A stretch of 64,000 nucleotides of DNA from NCBI GenBank assembly GCA_021780315.1, contig JAJXYY010000018.1, positions 124,001 to 188,000 on the forward strand. Direction: 5' to 3'. The position numbers were made by a program, and so were the translations under genes. Each line of letters starts with the position of its first letter. Position 1 is the stretch's first letter. This DNA comes from Acidobacteriota bacterium. GTDB taxonomy: Bacteria; Acidobacteriota; Terriglobia; Terriglobales; Acidobacteriaceae. Below the pieces are notes generated by a model. The model made no database searches and was not told the DNA's origin. It saw only the letters and a program-made list of their open reading frames with translations. Of this stretch, positions 19,836 through 29,889 are shown piece by piece.

Positions 19836-21920
19836 CTAGCCCTCCACCCCCAACTCCCGCAGCAAAAACGCATAGTCAAACGCAATCTCCTTCAAGTAGT
19901 CATACCGCCCACTCGCCCCGCCATGCCCCGCGTCCATATTGATGTGCAGCAGCAGGGAACTGTCGTTCGTCTTCAGCGTCCTCAGCTTCGCCACATACTT
20001 CGCCGGCTCCCAATACATCACCTGCGAGTCGTTCAGACTCGTCTTCACCAGCATCGCCGGATAAGCCCCCGCCTTCAGATTGTCGTACGGCGAGTAGCTC
20101 TTCATATACGCAAACGCCTCCGCCTCATTCGGATTTCCCCACTCCTCGTACTCTCCCACCGTCAGCGGCAGGCTGGCATCCAGCATCGTATTCATCACGT
20201 CCACAAACGGAACATGCGACAGCACCACCCGGAACAGCTCCGGCCGCTCATTCACCACCGCACCCATCAGCAACCCACCTGCACTTCCGCCCTCGATCGC
20301 CACGCGATCCACAGCCCCATACCCCTTTTCCACAAGCTGCTCCGTCACCGCAATAAAGTCCGAGAACGTGTTCCGTTTCACCATCATCTTGCCAGCGTCA
20401 TGCCACACATCCCCCATCTCTCCACCACCACGAATGTGCGCATACGCCATCACCACACCACGATCCAGCAGCGACAACCGCGCCACCCCAAACCCCACTG
20501 GCAGAGGATACCCATACGACCCATATCCATACACATACAGTGGATTGCTCGCGTCTTGCTTGAAGAAATCCCGGCGGTAAACCACCGACACCGGTACCTT
20601 CACGCCATCCGCCGCCTCCACCCAGACCCGCTCCGAGCCATACCGCTCCCGGTCAAATCCGCCCGGAACCTCCTGCTGCTTCAACAGCTTGGAGCTGCCC
20701 GTCTCCACGTCGTACTCATACACCGACGCCGGCGACACCAGCGACTGGTAGCTGTATCGAAACGCCCCGGTCTCGCTCTCCCGATTCGCATGTGCCTGCG
20801 CCTCATACACTGGCTCAGGAAACCGAATCGGCCGCGCCTCTCCCAATCCGCCATCCTCGCGAAACTGGAATACCTCCAGCACTGGTAAGCCAAGTACGCG
20901 GCGGGAAGTTACACAGAATGAATCGAATAGATCGAAATCCTCAAGCGGAACTTCCGGATTTAGTGAAATCAGCTCGCGCCAGTTCTCCCGCCCCGGACTC
21001 GCCACCGCCGCCGTCACCACCCGGAAGTTCTTCCCCACATCGTTCGTCCGGATATACAGCAGCCCTCTACGGTGATCCACCGAATACTGCTGCTCATCCA
21101 CCCGGCCCGCAATCAGCCGAAACTCGCCTTCCGGAACATCCGCCTCCAGCAGATGGCACTCCGTCGTCGTATGGCTACCCACCTCCATCAACAGATACTT
21201 CCCATCCCGCGTCTTGCCCACCCCCAGGTTGAAGCGTTCATCGGTCTCGTCGTAGACCAGCACGTCCTGCGCCTGCGCATCGCCCAGCCGATGCCGGTAC
21301 AGATGGTTGTGCCGTTTTGTTACCTCATCCTCGGTCGTATAGAACAGCGTCGTCGAATCCGCCGCCCACGCCACCGACCCCGTCCGCTCCGCCGTGTCCG
21401 CCAGGTCCTGCCCCGTCGTCAGGTCGCGGATATGCAGCGTGTACTGCCGAAACCCCGTCACATCCGTCGAGTACGCCAGCAGCAGCCCATTCGGACTCAC
21501 ACTCATCGTCCCCACGGCCATATACGGTTGCCCCTCGGCCAGTTGGTTCACATCCAGCAGCACCTCCTCCGGCTGCGTCTCGTCGAACCGCCCCTCCGTC
21601 GCCCGCCGCCGGCAGTGGATCGGGTATTGGCTCCCCTCCACCGTCCGCATCGAGTAGAACCAGCCCCGCGACCGGTACGGCACCGACTCGTCCGTCTCCT
21701 TGATGTGCGACACCATCTCCTCATACAGCTTCGTCTGCAACGCCTGCGTCGGAGCCATCACTGCCTCTGTATACGCGTTCTCCGCCTCCAGATACGCAAT
21801 CAGCTCAGGCGAAGTCTTCTCCCGCATCCACCGGTAGTCATCCTCCAGCGTGTGTCCATGCAGCATCGTGGGTGTAGCTTCCTTGCGTGCAACCGGTGGC
21901 TTGACTTGGAAATCGTTCAT
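19836..21920 (-). CDS. ptrB: Oligopeptidase B / S9 family peptidase
   Basis: RKEATPTMLHGHTLEDDYRWMREKTSPELIAYLEAEN; PLYVYGYGSYGYPLPVGFGVARLSLLDRGVVMAYAHIRGGGEMG; catalytic GGSAGGLLMGAVVNERPELF. Confidence 0.9.
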   Translation of the reverse strand: MNDFQVKPPVARKEATPTMLHGHTLEDDYRWMREKTSPELIAYLEAENAYTEAVMAPTQALQTKLYEEMVSHIKETDESVPYRSRGWFYSMRTVEGSQYPIHCRRRATEGRFDETQPEEVLLDVNQLAEGQPYMAVGTMSVSPNGLLLAYSTDVTGFRQYTLHIRDLTTGQDLADTAERTGSVAWAADSTTLFYTTEDEVTKRHNHLYRHRLGDAQAQDVLVYDETDERFNLGVGKTRDGKYLLMEVGSHTTTECHLLEADVPEGEFRLIAGRVDEQQYSVDHRRGLLYIRTNDVGKNFRVVTAAVASPGRENWRELISLNPEVPLEDFDLFDSFCVTSRRVLGLPVLEVFQFREDGGLGEARPIRFPEPVYEAQAHANRESETGAFRYSYQSLVSPASVYEYDVETGSSKLLKQQEVPGGFDRERYGSERVWVEAADGVKVPVSVVYRRDFFKQDASNPLYVYGYGSYGYPLPVGFGVARLSLLDRGVVMAYAHIRGGGEMGDVWHDAGKMMVKRNTFSDFIAVTEQLVEKGYGAVDRVAIEGGSAGGLLMGAVVNERPELFRVVLSHVPFVDVMNTMLDASLPLTVGEYEEWGNPNEAEAFAYMKSYSPYDNLKAGAYPAMLVKTSLNDSQVMYWEPAKYVAKLRTLKTNDSSLLLHINMDAGHGGASGRYDYLKEIAFDYAFLLRELGVEG

Positions 21921-22103
21921 TGGTTTTCGGGCTCCGCTCCAAAGAATACAGTCTTATCCCAGCCAACCCAAGGCAGCCCCTCAGCGGCCGACACCGTCAG
22001 ACAGAGCGATCAGAATAAGTGCTCACGCAATGGAGTACGATCACTCCGCAGGGGTAGTAGCAAACCAGTCCAATTCCGACCACCTCAGGGAGGGGATAAC
22101 GTC

Positions 22104-22757
22104 ATGTCGCACATCCGCATCCACATCATCGCTCTGGCCATCGCCACCGCTTTACCCACGCTCATCTTCGCTCAGGATCCCACTGCTCCACCCGCATCCA
22201 TCATGCAGCCCAGCCAGCCCCCGCGATCTCCATCCGCCTCTACCGCCATGCAGGACTCCTCCAGCGCCTCCGACACTGCCGCCCTCATGAAGGACCGCAT
22301 CTTCCTCCGCAAAGCCCTCGAAGCCGGTATGGCTCAGATCCAGTTCGGTCAACTCGCCACCCAGAAGGCCACCAGCGACGACCTGAAGCAATTCGCAGAC
22401 AAGATGGTCGCCGAGCACACTGAACTCAATCACTCCTTCGCACCCATCGCCGACTCCCTCGGCCTCCCCATCCCACACCACCTCAACAAGGATGATCAGA
22501 CTCAGTTGGACAAACTCGCCATGCTCTCCGGCAACGACTTCGACACGGAATACCTCACCCTTATGGTCCGCAGCCACCACAAAGACCTCCGCGAGTTCCG
22601 TCAGGAACTCCAGACCGTCGCGGACCCCACCCTCCGCGACGCCATTGAAACTGGGGAACACACCCTGCACGACCACACCGTCCTCATCGACAAGCTCGCC
22701 CGACAGAAGGGAATCGCCATGCCCGGACGCCACTCCATGCCCCCGCCGCCCCAGTAA
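22104..22757 (+). CDS. DUF4142 domain secreted protein
   Basis: Signal peptide MSHIRIHIIALAIATALPTLIFAQ; DRIFLRKALEAGMAQIQFGQLATQKATSDDLKQFADKMVAEHTELN. Confidence 0.85.
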   Translation: MSHIRIHIIALAIATALPTLIFAQDPTAPPASIMQPSQPPRSPSASTAMQDSSSASDTAALMKDRIFLRKALEAGMAQIQFGQLATQKATSDDLKQFADKMVAEHTELNHSFAPIADSLGLPIPHHLNKDDQTQLDKLAMLSGNDFDTEYLTLMVRSHHKDLREFRQELQTVADPTLRDAIETGEHTLHDHTVLIDKLARQKGIAMPGRHSMPPPPQ

Positions 22758-22817
22758 CCCACCACCGAACACCCGACCGCCACCCCCCGCCGCCGCCGCG
22801 CAAGCGTAGAATCATTC

Positions 22818-23603
22818 TTGATGAAGCGTCTCGCTCGAGGTCTGGTTCTCGTTCTTCTGGCCGTCCTTTCGGCTGCCACGCTCCAGGCCGAAAAGGTCGG
22901 CGATCTCCCCGCACCCACTGGCTATGTCAACGACTTCGCCGGCGTCCTCTCCCCAGCCACCAAACAATCTGTCGAAGACCTCTGCACTCAGGTTGATCGT
23001 CAGGCCCACGCCCAGATCGCCGTCGTCACCATCAAAACCCTCGACAACGATCAGTCCATAGAAGAGTTCTCGACCGAACTAGAAGACAAGTGGAAGGTCG
23101 GAACCAAGGGCACCGACCGCGGCGTCCTCATGGTCCTCGTCATGAACCCCCGCCGCGGCCGCATTGAAGTCGGCTACGGCCTCGAAGGCATCCTCAACGA
23201 CGCCAAGGTCGGCGACATCGGACGTTCCATGGTCCCCGCAGCCCAGCAGGGCGACTACAACACTGCCATCCCCCTCGGCGTCCAGCAGATCGCCAACGTC
23301 ATCGCCGCCGACGCCGGCGTTACCCTCTCCCCCATCATTCACCAGTACCACCGCCAGTCCCAGCAGCAGACCGTGCAACTCAGCCCCCTCCAGGTACTCA
23401 TCGGTGGCGGCGTCATCGTACTGGTCATCATCTTGCTCGTCAGCACCGGAAACACCGGAATCCTCTTCTTCCTCCTCGGCAACCTCCTCGGCGGCGGCTT
23501 CGGCGGTCGTGGTGGCGGAGACGACGACCGCGGCGGCGGTGGTGGCTTCGGAGGCTTTGGCGGTGGCGGCTCCGGCGGTGGTGGAGCCAGTGGAGATTTC
23601 TGA
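22818..23603 (+). CDS. TPM domain protein (YgcG-like), glycine-rich C-terminus
   Basis: GDLPAPTGYVNDFAGVLSPATKQSVEDL...TDRGVLMVLVMNPRRGRIEVGYGLEGILND; C-terminal GGGFGGFGGGGSGGGGASGDF; next to lemA. Confidence 0.85.
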   Translation: MMKRLARGLVLVLLAVLSAATLQAEKVGDLPAPTGYVNDFAGVLSPATKQSVEDLCTQVDRQAHAQIAVVTIKTLDNDQSIEEFSTELEDKWKVGTKGTDRGVLMVLVMNPRRGRIEVGYGLEGILNDAKVGDIGRSMVPAAQQGDYNTAIPLGVQQIANVIAADAGVTLSPIIHQYHRQSQQQTVQLSPLQVLIGGGVIVLVIILLVSTGNTGILFFLLGNLLGGGFGGRGGGDDDRGGGGGFGGFGGGGSGGGGASGDF

Positions 23604-23719
23604 GGGCACCCATGTAAATTGCGCATCGCAACCAAACGCCGTATCTCCCGGTGATACAGTTACCGGAACAAGCGGCCAGAATCCAGCGAAACACTCACGA
23701 AAGGAAGTCAGGAAACCAC

Positions 23720-24301
23720 ATGAAAGCTCTTTGGATTGTCTTAGGAGTCGTCGGTCTTATGCTCGTTGTGCTCCTGCTCATCGGCGGCAGCTACATCGGC
23801 GCGAAGAACACCATGGTCCAGAAAAATGAGGCTGTCACCCAGGCCTACGCGCAGGTCGATGTCGTCCAGCAGCGCCGTCTCGACCTCATCCCCAACCTCG
23901 TCGCCTCCGTCAAAGGCTACGTCGCCGAGGAGTCCACCGTCCTCACCAACATCGCCAACGCCCGTGCCGCCATCACCAGCGCACCCGACCGCGCCAGCAG
24001 CATCCAGGCCAACGCCAAGATGGACGTCGCCCTTGGGCCCTTCTTCCGCCTCCAGGAGCAGTACCCCAACCTCAAGGGCAACGAGCAGTTCATCCGCCTT
24101 ACCGATGAACTCGCCGGCACCGAAAACCGCATCGCCGTCGAGCGCCAGCGCTACAACCGTACCCTCGAGGACTACAACGTCTACATCCGCCAGTTCCCCA
24201 ACAGCATCTGGGCCAACTTCGCCGGCTTCCACTACCGTGACGAGTACTTCAAGGGCAATCCGGAAAACAGCACCGCCCCCAAGGTCGACTTCAGCAAATA
24301 A
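23720..24301 (+). CDS. lemA: LemA family protein
   Basis: VVQQRRLDLIPNLVASVKGYVAEESTVLTNIANARAAI...RYNRTLEDYNVYIRQFPNSIWANFAGF. Confidence 0.92.
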   Translation: MKALWIVLGVVGLMLVVLLLIGGSYIGAKNTMVQKNEAVTQAYAQVDVVQQRRLDLIPNLVASVKGYVAEESTVLTNIANARAAITSAPDRASSIQANAKMDVALGPFFRLQEQYPNLKGNEQFIRLTDELAGTENRIAVERQRYNRTLEDYNVYIRQFPNSIWANFAGFHYRDEYFKGNPENSTAPKVDFSK

Positions 24302-24329
24302 CCTCGATCAATCCTTCCATCCAAAAGAA

Positions 24330-24357
24330 AACAGCCGTCGCGTAAGCGGCGGCTGTT
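24330..24357. terminator. Hairpin between convergent lemA and STAS gene (likely bidirectional terminator)
   Basis: AACAGCCGTCGC-GTAA-GCGGCGGCTGTT: 12-bp stem with one G-U wobble, GTAA loop, followed by CTATTTC and preceded by AAAAGAAA. Confidence 0.75.
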
Positions 24358-24384
24358 CTATTTCATCCTGCAATCAACCAGAAG

Positions 24385-24732
24385 CTACTTGGCAAACGCT
24401 GCAATCGCAGTCGCTTCATCGTCCTTGATGTCGAACACCGTGTACAGCTTCGTGATCTGCAGCAGGTCGTGGACCTTCTTCGTCAAGTTCAGCAGCTTCA
24501 ACTCCCCGCCGCTGTTCCGTACCGTCGTAAACGCGCTCACCAACTCACCGATCCCGGAGCTGTCGATGTAGTTGATGTCGCCCAGATTCAGCAGGATCTT
24601 GTTCGATCCCTTGGCCAATACGTCGCGAACCGCATCGCGGATAGTCACGCTGCCTTCGCCGAGCGTTATCCGGCCGCTTAGATCCAGTATGGTAATGCCG
24701 TCCACTTGGCGAGTATGTACTTTCATGCTCAT
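24385..24732 (-). CDS. STAS domain anti-sigma factor antagonist (SpoIIAA/RsbV-like)
   Basis: ITILDLSGRITLGEGSVTIRDAVRDVLAKGSNKILLNLGDINYIDSSGIGELVSAFTTVRNSGGELKLLNLTKKVHDLL. Confidence 0.92.
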   Translation of the reverse strand: MSMKVHTRQVDGITILDLSGRITLGEGSVTIRDAVRDVLAKGSNKILLNLGDINYIDSSGIGELVSAFTTVRNSGGELKLLNLTKKVHDLLQITKLYTVFDIKDDEATAIAAFAK

Positions 24733-24746
24733 GAGTCGTCTTCTCC

Positions 24747-25187
24747 TTAGGTCCCCGGCTGCGCCGGTGTACGGTGCTTAATCAATGTCATTTCTGTGCC
24801 AGGGTTTAACTGCCGAAAGTTTACCTCATCCATAAATGCGCGGATAAGGAAGATCCCACGACCCGAGCCGCGGAGAATATTCTCTGGTGCCAGGGGGTCG
24901 GGAATCCCTTCGGGATCAAGCCCCGGACCTTCATCCGAAATTCGGATGATTAGCGAATCGGAAGTCGTTTCAAAGGCTGCATGGATACGCTTGTGCTTGT
25001 CGTACGCATTCCCATGCAACACTGCATTCACGGCTGCCTCGCGTACTGCCATCGCAATATGCGGTACTGTGTCTTCATCGAACCCTGCTTGTTTCGCATA
25101 CTGCTCTGCCGTCTGTTCAACCTTGTCAACGCTCTCGAGGGACGAGTCTAGGGTGAAGCTGACGCGGCTTGTGATTGAGTCGGCCAA
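24747..25187 (-). CDS. Anti-sigma factor serine kinase / ATP-binding protein (RsbW-like)
   Basis: HIAMAVREAAVNAVLHGNAYDKHKRIHAAFETTSDSLIIRISDEGPGLDPEGIPDPLAPENILRGSGRGIFLIRAFMDEV (HATPase N, G1, G2 boxes). Confidence 0.9.
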   Translation of the reverse strand: MADSITSRVSFTLDSSLESVDKVEQTAEQYAKQAGFDEDTVPHIAMAVREAAVNAVLHGNAYDKHKRIHAAFETTSDSLIIRISDEGPGLDPEGIPDPLAPENILRGSGRGIFLIRAFMDEVNFRQLNPGTEMTLIKHRTPAQPGT

Positions 25188-25421
25188 TACGATCCCTCTT
25201 CGCTCCCTGAACCCCGAGCAGCTGTCAAACAGTGACGATGTTGGCAGTTTGCTTGCGGATCAGGGGAATGTCAAGGACACCAGCCAAATTAGTCCACCTG
25301 CCCATCACCTGCTTCCGCACCACCACCTGTTCATCCCATCCAACTCATCCGCCAGCCCCCTCCTCAAATGCCCCGGCGTCCGTCCACCCGTAAGGTAGCA
25401 TTCGTTACGAGGACAATCGTT

Positions 25422-27497
25422 ATGCGCATCCACCCGGCCCGGCTCATCGCAGCTCTCCTGCTCATCTCCCCCGCTGCCTTCGCCCAGCAAACCGTCGCCC
25501 AGCCACCCGCCCAGCCGCTCGCCCAAATGCCCTACGCCCCCAGCCTCGACCCCGCCTCCCTCGATCGTTCCGTCGATCCCTGCACCAACTTCTACCAGTA
25601 CTCCTGCGGCGGCTGGATGAAGAACAATCCCATCCCCGCCGACCAATCCAGTTGGGACGTCTACTCCAAGCTCGCCGACGACAACCAGCAATTCCTCTGG
25701 GGAATCCTCCAGGCCGACGCCACCGCCACCGCCCGCACTCCCGTCCAGCAGAAGGTCGGCGACTACTTCGCCGCCTGCATGGACACCGCTGCCATCGACC
25801 GCCGTGGCCTCACCCCGCTCACCCCCGAACTCGCCGCCATCGACCAACTCCACGACCGAAAATCCCTCATCGCTGCCCTCGGCACCCTCCACCAGCACAG
25901 CTCCGGAACCTTCTTCTTCAACTCCGGCTCCGCTCAGGACCCCGGCGACTCCAGCCAGATCATCGTCGATATCGGTGCCGGCGGTCTTGGCCTTCCCGAC
26001 CGCGACTATTACCTCAAGACCGATGCCAAAAGCATCGAAACTCGCGCCAGGTACCTCGACTACATCACCCACCTGCTCCCCCTCTCCGGCCAGTCCGCCA
26101 CCACCGCCGCCGCCGATGCCGCCACCATCCTCCGCATCGAAACTGCCCTCGCCTCTGCCTCGCTCACCCGCGTAGAACGCCGCGACCCCTACAAGCAGTA
26201 CCACAAGATGACCGTCGCCCAACTAGCCGCCCTCAACCCCGCCATCCCCTGGCCTCAGTACCTCGCCGCCCAGTTCGCCGGCGTCCCCAACCCGCCCGCC
26301 ATCTCCACCCTCAACGTCTCCCAACCCGCATTCCAGCAGGCCGTCAACACCGTCCTCACCACCGAACCGCTCCCCGCCCTCAAGGCCTACCTCCGCTTCC
26401 ACCTCCTCTCCGCCGCCGCACCTTCCCTCTCCACCCCCTTTGAGACCGCAAACTTCGACTTCTACAGCCGCTACCTCCGCGGAACCCAGCAGATGCCTCC
26501 CCGCTGGAAGCGCTGCGTCCGTCAGGTCGATCGCTCCCTCGGCGAGGCCCTCGGCCAGGAGTTTGTCCGCCGTACCTTCTCCCCCGAAACCAAGCAGAAA
26601 ACCCTCCTCATGACTACTCAGATCGAGCAGGCCATGCAGGAAGAAATCCAGCAACTCGACTGGATGAGCCCCGCCACCAAAACCGAAGCCCTCCGCAAAC
26701 TCCACGCCATCCGCAACAAAATCGGCTATCCCGACACCTGGCGCGACTACTCCTCGCTCACCGTCTCCCCCACCGACTACTTCGGCAACACCACCCAGGC
26801 CCACCAGTTCGAGTCCCGCCGCGACTGGGCCAAAGTCGGCAAACCCGTTGACCGCAACGAGTGGGGCATGACCCCACCCACCGTCAACGCCTACTTCGAT
26901 CCCCAGATGAACGACATCAACTTTCCCGCCGGAGTCCTCCAGCCACCCCTCTACGACCCCCGCTCCGACGACGCCCCCAACTACGGCGACACCGGAGCCA
27001 CCATCGGCCACGAACTCACCCACGCCTTCGACGACGAGGGCCGCCAGTTCAGCGCCGAAGGCAACCTCAAGGACTGGTGGACCCCCGCCGACGCCACCGG
27101 CTTCGAGCAGCGCATCAACTGCCTCCGCGACCAGTTCGCCTCCTACACCGTCGTCGACGACATCCACATCAACAGCAAGCTCACCAGCGGAGAAGACGTA
27201 GCCGACCTCGGCGGTACCCTCATCGCCTACATCGCCTGGAAGAAGGCCACCGACAACCTCACCCTTCACCCCATCGACGGCTTCACCCCCGACCAGCGCT
27301 TCTTCATCGGCTTCGCCCAGTGGGCCTGCGAAAACACCCGCCCCGAAGACAGCCGTCTCCGCGCCCTCACCGACCCCCACTCCCCCGGCTTCGCGCGCAT
27401 CAACGGCATCGTCACCAACATGCCCCAGTTCGCTACCGCCTTCGGCTGCAAAGCCTCCCAGCCCATGGTCAAGGCAAAGGTGTGTAAAGTTTGGTAG
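25422..27497 (+). CDS. M13 family zinc metallopeptidase (neprilysin/PepO-like), secreted
   Basis: Signal peptide MRIHPARLIAALLLISPAAFAQ; DPCTNFYQYSCGGWMKNNPIP; HExxH in TIGHELTHAFDDEG; EDVADLGGTLIAYIAW. Confidence 0.93.
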   Translation: MRIHPARLIAALLLISPAAFAQQTVAQPPAQPLAQMPYAPSLDPASLDRSVDPCTNFYQYSCGGWMKNNPIPADQSSWDVYSKLADDNQQFLWGILQADATATARTPVQQKVGDYFAACMDTAAIDRRGLTPLTPELAAIDQLHDRKSLIAALGTLHQHSSGTFFFNSGSAQDPGDSSQIIVDIGAGGLGLPDRDYYLKTDAKSIETRARYLDYITHLLPLSGQSATTAAADAATILRIETALASASLTRVERRDPYKQYHKMTVAQLAALNPAIPWPQYLAAQFAGVPNPPAISTLNVSQPAFQQAVNTVLTTEPLPALKAYLRFHLLSAAAPSLSTPFETANFDFYSRYLRGTQQMPPRWKRCVRQVDRSLGEALGQEFVRRTFSPETKQKTLLMTTQIEQAMQEEIQQLDWMSPATKTEALRKLHAIRNKIGYPDTWRDYSSLTVSPTDYFGNTTQAHQFESRRDWAKVGKPVDRNEWGMTPPTVNAYFDPQMNDINFPAGVLQPPLYDPRSDDAPNYGDTGATIGHELTHAFDDEGRQFSAEGNLKDWWTPADATGFEQRINCLRDQFASYTVVDDIHINSKLTSGEDVADLGGTLIAYIAWKKATDNLTLHPIDGFTPDQRFFIGFAQWACENTRPEDSRLRALTDPHSPGFARINGIVTNMPQFATAFGCKASQPMVKAKVCKVW

Positions 27498-27521
27498 AGC
27501 AGTCTTCTGCCAAATGACCCG

Positions 27522-28799
27522 ATGACTAAACACGCCAACCAGAGAACCAGCGTCGCCGCCCTCATGGGCACCCCCATCGTCGATGCCCAGGGCAGCCCCA
27601 TCGGCCACGTCAAGGAGTTCGCCGTCACACCGCTTGTCGACGCCTTCCACGTCCACGGCATCGTCTTCAAGCGCGTCGCCGCCCCTCGCCACGCCCCCCG
27701 CGCCCTCGTCCCTATCGCCGATCTCCAACTCACCGACACCGGCGCCATGCAACTCCGCGAGACCGCCCGCCCCACCGACCTGCCCGACGATGAGACCTTT
27801 CTCCTTCTCGAGCGCGATCTCCTCGATCAGCAGATCATCGACGTCAACGGCCACAAAGTCGTCCGCGTCAACGACGTCGATCTCGTCTGGGAGCCCATCT
27901 CCGACTCTAGCCCCGACCTCCTCCTCCGCATCGCAGAGGTTGAGGTAGGCCTGCGCGGTGCTGCCCGCCGCCTCCTCAAGGGCCTCCCCGAAAACACCGT
28001 CCACGCCATCGCCGAGCGCTTCAGCGCCAGTGTCATCCCCTGGAACTTCGTCGACCTCATCGATCGCGATCCCGCCCGCCGCGTCCGCCTCAAAATCGAG
28101 CAGGAGGGCCTCGCCAACATGCACCCCTCCGATCTCGCCGACATCCTAGAAGAACTCGCCCCCGCCGAGCGTCACGCCCTCTTCATCAGTCTCGACGAAG
28201 AGGTCGCAGCCGAGGCCCTCGAAGAAGTCACCCCCAAAATGCAGCAGACCCTCATCGAGTCCCTGGATTCCGAGCAGATCGCAGGCATCGTCGAGGAGAT
28301 GGACCCCGGTGCCGCCGCAGACCTCCTCTCCGAGATGTCCGATGAGCGCTCTGAAGCCATCCTCGATGAGATGGACCCCGAAGAGCGTCAGGAAGTCGAG
28401 GAACTCCTCGAATTCGAGGGCGACTCTGCCGCCGGACGCATGACCACCGAGTACCTCGCACTCCCCCACGACGCCACCGTCGCCCACGCCATCGCCGCAC
28501 TCCACGACTACGAGGGCGATATCGACACCCTCACCGAGATCTATCTCCTCGACCCCGAAGAGCGCATCACCGCCCTCATCCCCATCGTCCAACTCCTGCT
28601 CGCCACCCCCGAAGCAGCCCTCGACGCCCTCCCCCACGGACACCTCGTCACCTGCAACGGCGACGCCAACGGACGTAAAGTCGCCGAACTCTTCGACAAA
28701 TACAATCTCCGTGCCCTCCCCGTCCTCGACAACGACAAAAAACTCATCGGCGTCGTCCATGCCGAGCAGGTCATCGCGCTTCTCCGCGCCAAAAAATAA
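27522..28799 (+). CDS. PRC-barrel + MgtE N-terminal + CBS domain protein without a transporter domain
   Basis: SDLADILEELAPAERHALFISLDEEVAAEALEEVTPKMQQTLIESLDSEQIAGIVEEMDPGAAADLLSEM (MgtE_N), then CBS-like repeats; no TM segments. Confidence 0.82.
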   Translation: MTKHANQRTSVAALMGTPIVDAQGSPIGHVKEFAVTPLVDAFHVHGIVFKRVAAPRHAPRALVPIADLQLTDTGAMQLRETARPTDLPDDETFLLLERDLLDQQIIDVNGHKVVRVNDVDLVWEPISDSSPDLLLRIAEVEVGLRGAARRLLKGLPENTVHAIAERFSASVIPWNFVDLIDRDPARRVRLKIEQEGLANMHPSDLADILEELAPAERHALFISLDEEVAAEALEEVTPKMQQTLIESLDSEQIAGIVEEMDPGAAADLLSEMSDERSEAILDEMDPEERQEVEELLEFEGDSAAGRMTTEYLALPHDATVAHAIAALHDYEGDIDTLTEIYLLDPEERITALIPIVQLLLATPEAALDALPHGHLVTCNGDANGRKVAELFDKYNLRALPVLDNDKKLIGVVHAEQVIALLRAKK

Positions 28800-28807
28800 C
28801 CACCCCC

Positions 28808-29845
28808 ATGAAGATCCTCTACGCCTCCCAACTCTCGCCCAACGACTCCTCGCTCTACCGCCTCTGGGCCCTCGAACGACTCGGCCACACCGTCATCCCC
28901 CTCAACTTCTACGACTACCAATCGTCCAACCAGCTCCTCCGCAAAATCGTCTACCGGCTCAGCGCTGGCCCTGGCGTAGACCGCCTCAACCGCGACCTCC
29001 TCCACCTCGCCCAATCCGAAAAGCCCGACCTCCTCTGGGCCGACAAGCTCCTCTGGATGAAGCCGAAGACCCTCGACCGCCTCCGCGACCTCGGCATCCC
29101 CACCATCAGCTACATGATCGACAACCCCTTCGGCCCCCGTCAGGACCCCGGCTGGCGCCTCTACATGAAGTCCATCCCCCACTACGACCTCCACGTCGTC
29201 CAGCGCGATAAAAACATCCTCGACTACCGCCAGCGAGCAGCCCGCGACGTCATCAAAATCCAGACCGCCTACGAGCCCACCATCCACTTTCCCCCACCCC
29301 CCACCTGGTCCGACGCCGACCGCAACCGCGACGTCTCCTTCGTCGGCACCCCCTACGACGACCGCGCCACCACCCTCACCCGCCTCTCCGAACTCAACCA
29401 GTTCGGTGTCACTATCTCCGGCAACCAGCGCGCCTGGCAACGCGCCCTCACCCCCCAGGCCTTCACCAACCTCTACCGCGAGGGCGAACTCTTCCTCGAC
29501 CAGTACCGCGAAGCCATCTGGCGCTCCAAAATCAATCTCAGCTTCCTCACCCACTCCAACCAGGACGAGTTCGTCCACAAAAGCTTCGAGATCGCCGCCT
29601 GCGGTGGCTTCCTCCTCGCCGAACGCTCTCAGGGCCACCTCGACCGCTTCCGCGAAGACGAAGAGGCCGTCTTCTTCTCCTCCTTTGACGAGTGCGTCCA
29701 GAAGATCCGCCGCTACCTCCCCGACCCCGCCGCCCGTGCCCGCATCGCCGCCGCCGGACAGGCCCGCGCCCTCCGCGACGGCTACCACAACGACCACCAG
29801 GTAGCCCTCATCCTCAACAGAATCCAGCCAAAAATCCACGCATAA
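28808..29845 (+). CDS. CgeB-like glycosyltransferase
   Basis: MKILYASQLSPNDSSLYRLWALERLGHTVIPL...SFEIAACGGFLLAERSQGHLDRFREDEEAVFFSSFDECVQKIRRYL. Confidence 0.75.
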   Translation: MKILYASQLSPNDSSLYRLWALERLGHTVIPLNFYDYQSSNQLLRKIVYRLSAGPGVDRLNRDLLHLAQSEKPDLLWADKLLWMKPKTLDRLRDLGIPTISYMIDNPFGPRQDPGWRLYMKSIPHYDLHVVQRDKNILDYRQRAARDVIKIQTAYEPTIHFPPPPTWSDADRNRDVSFVGTPYDDRATTLTRLSELNQFGVTISGNQRAWQRALTPQAFTNLYREGELFLDQYREAIWRSKINLSFLTHSNQDEFVHKSFEIAACGGFLLAERSQGHLDRFREDEEAVFFSSFDECVQKIRRYLPDPAARARIAAAGQARALRDGYHNDHQVALILNRIQPKIHA

Positions 29846-29889
29846 ATCCGCCCTGCCCCCCTCGCTACCCACTCCGCCCGCAATTCACA

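Noticed and set aside
26223-28124. 633-aa minus-strand ORF spanning the M13 peptidase and the MgtE_N gene
   Set aside because: Spans two well-supported genes on the other strand; no recognisable domain.
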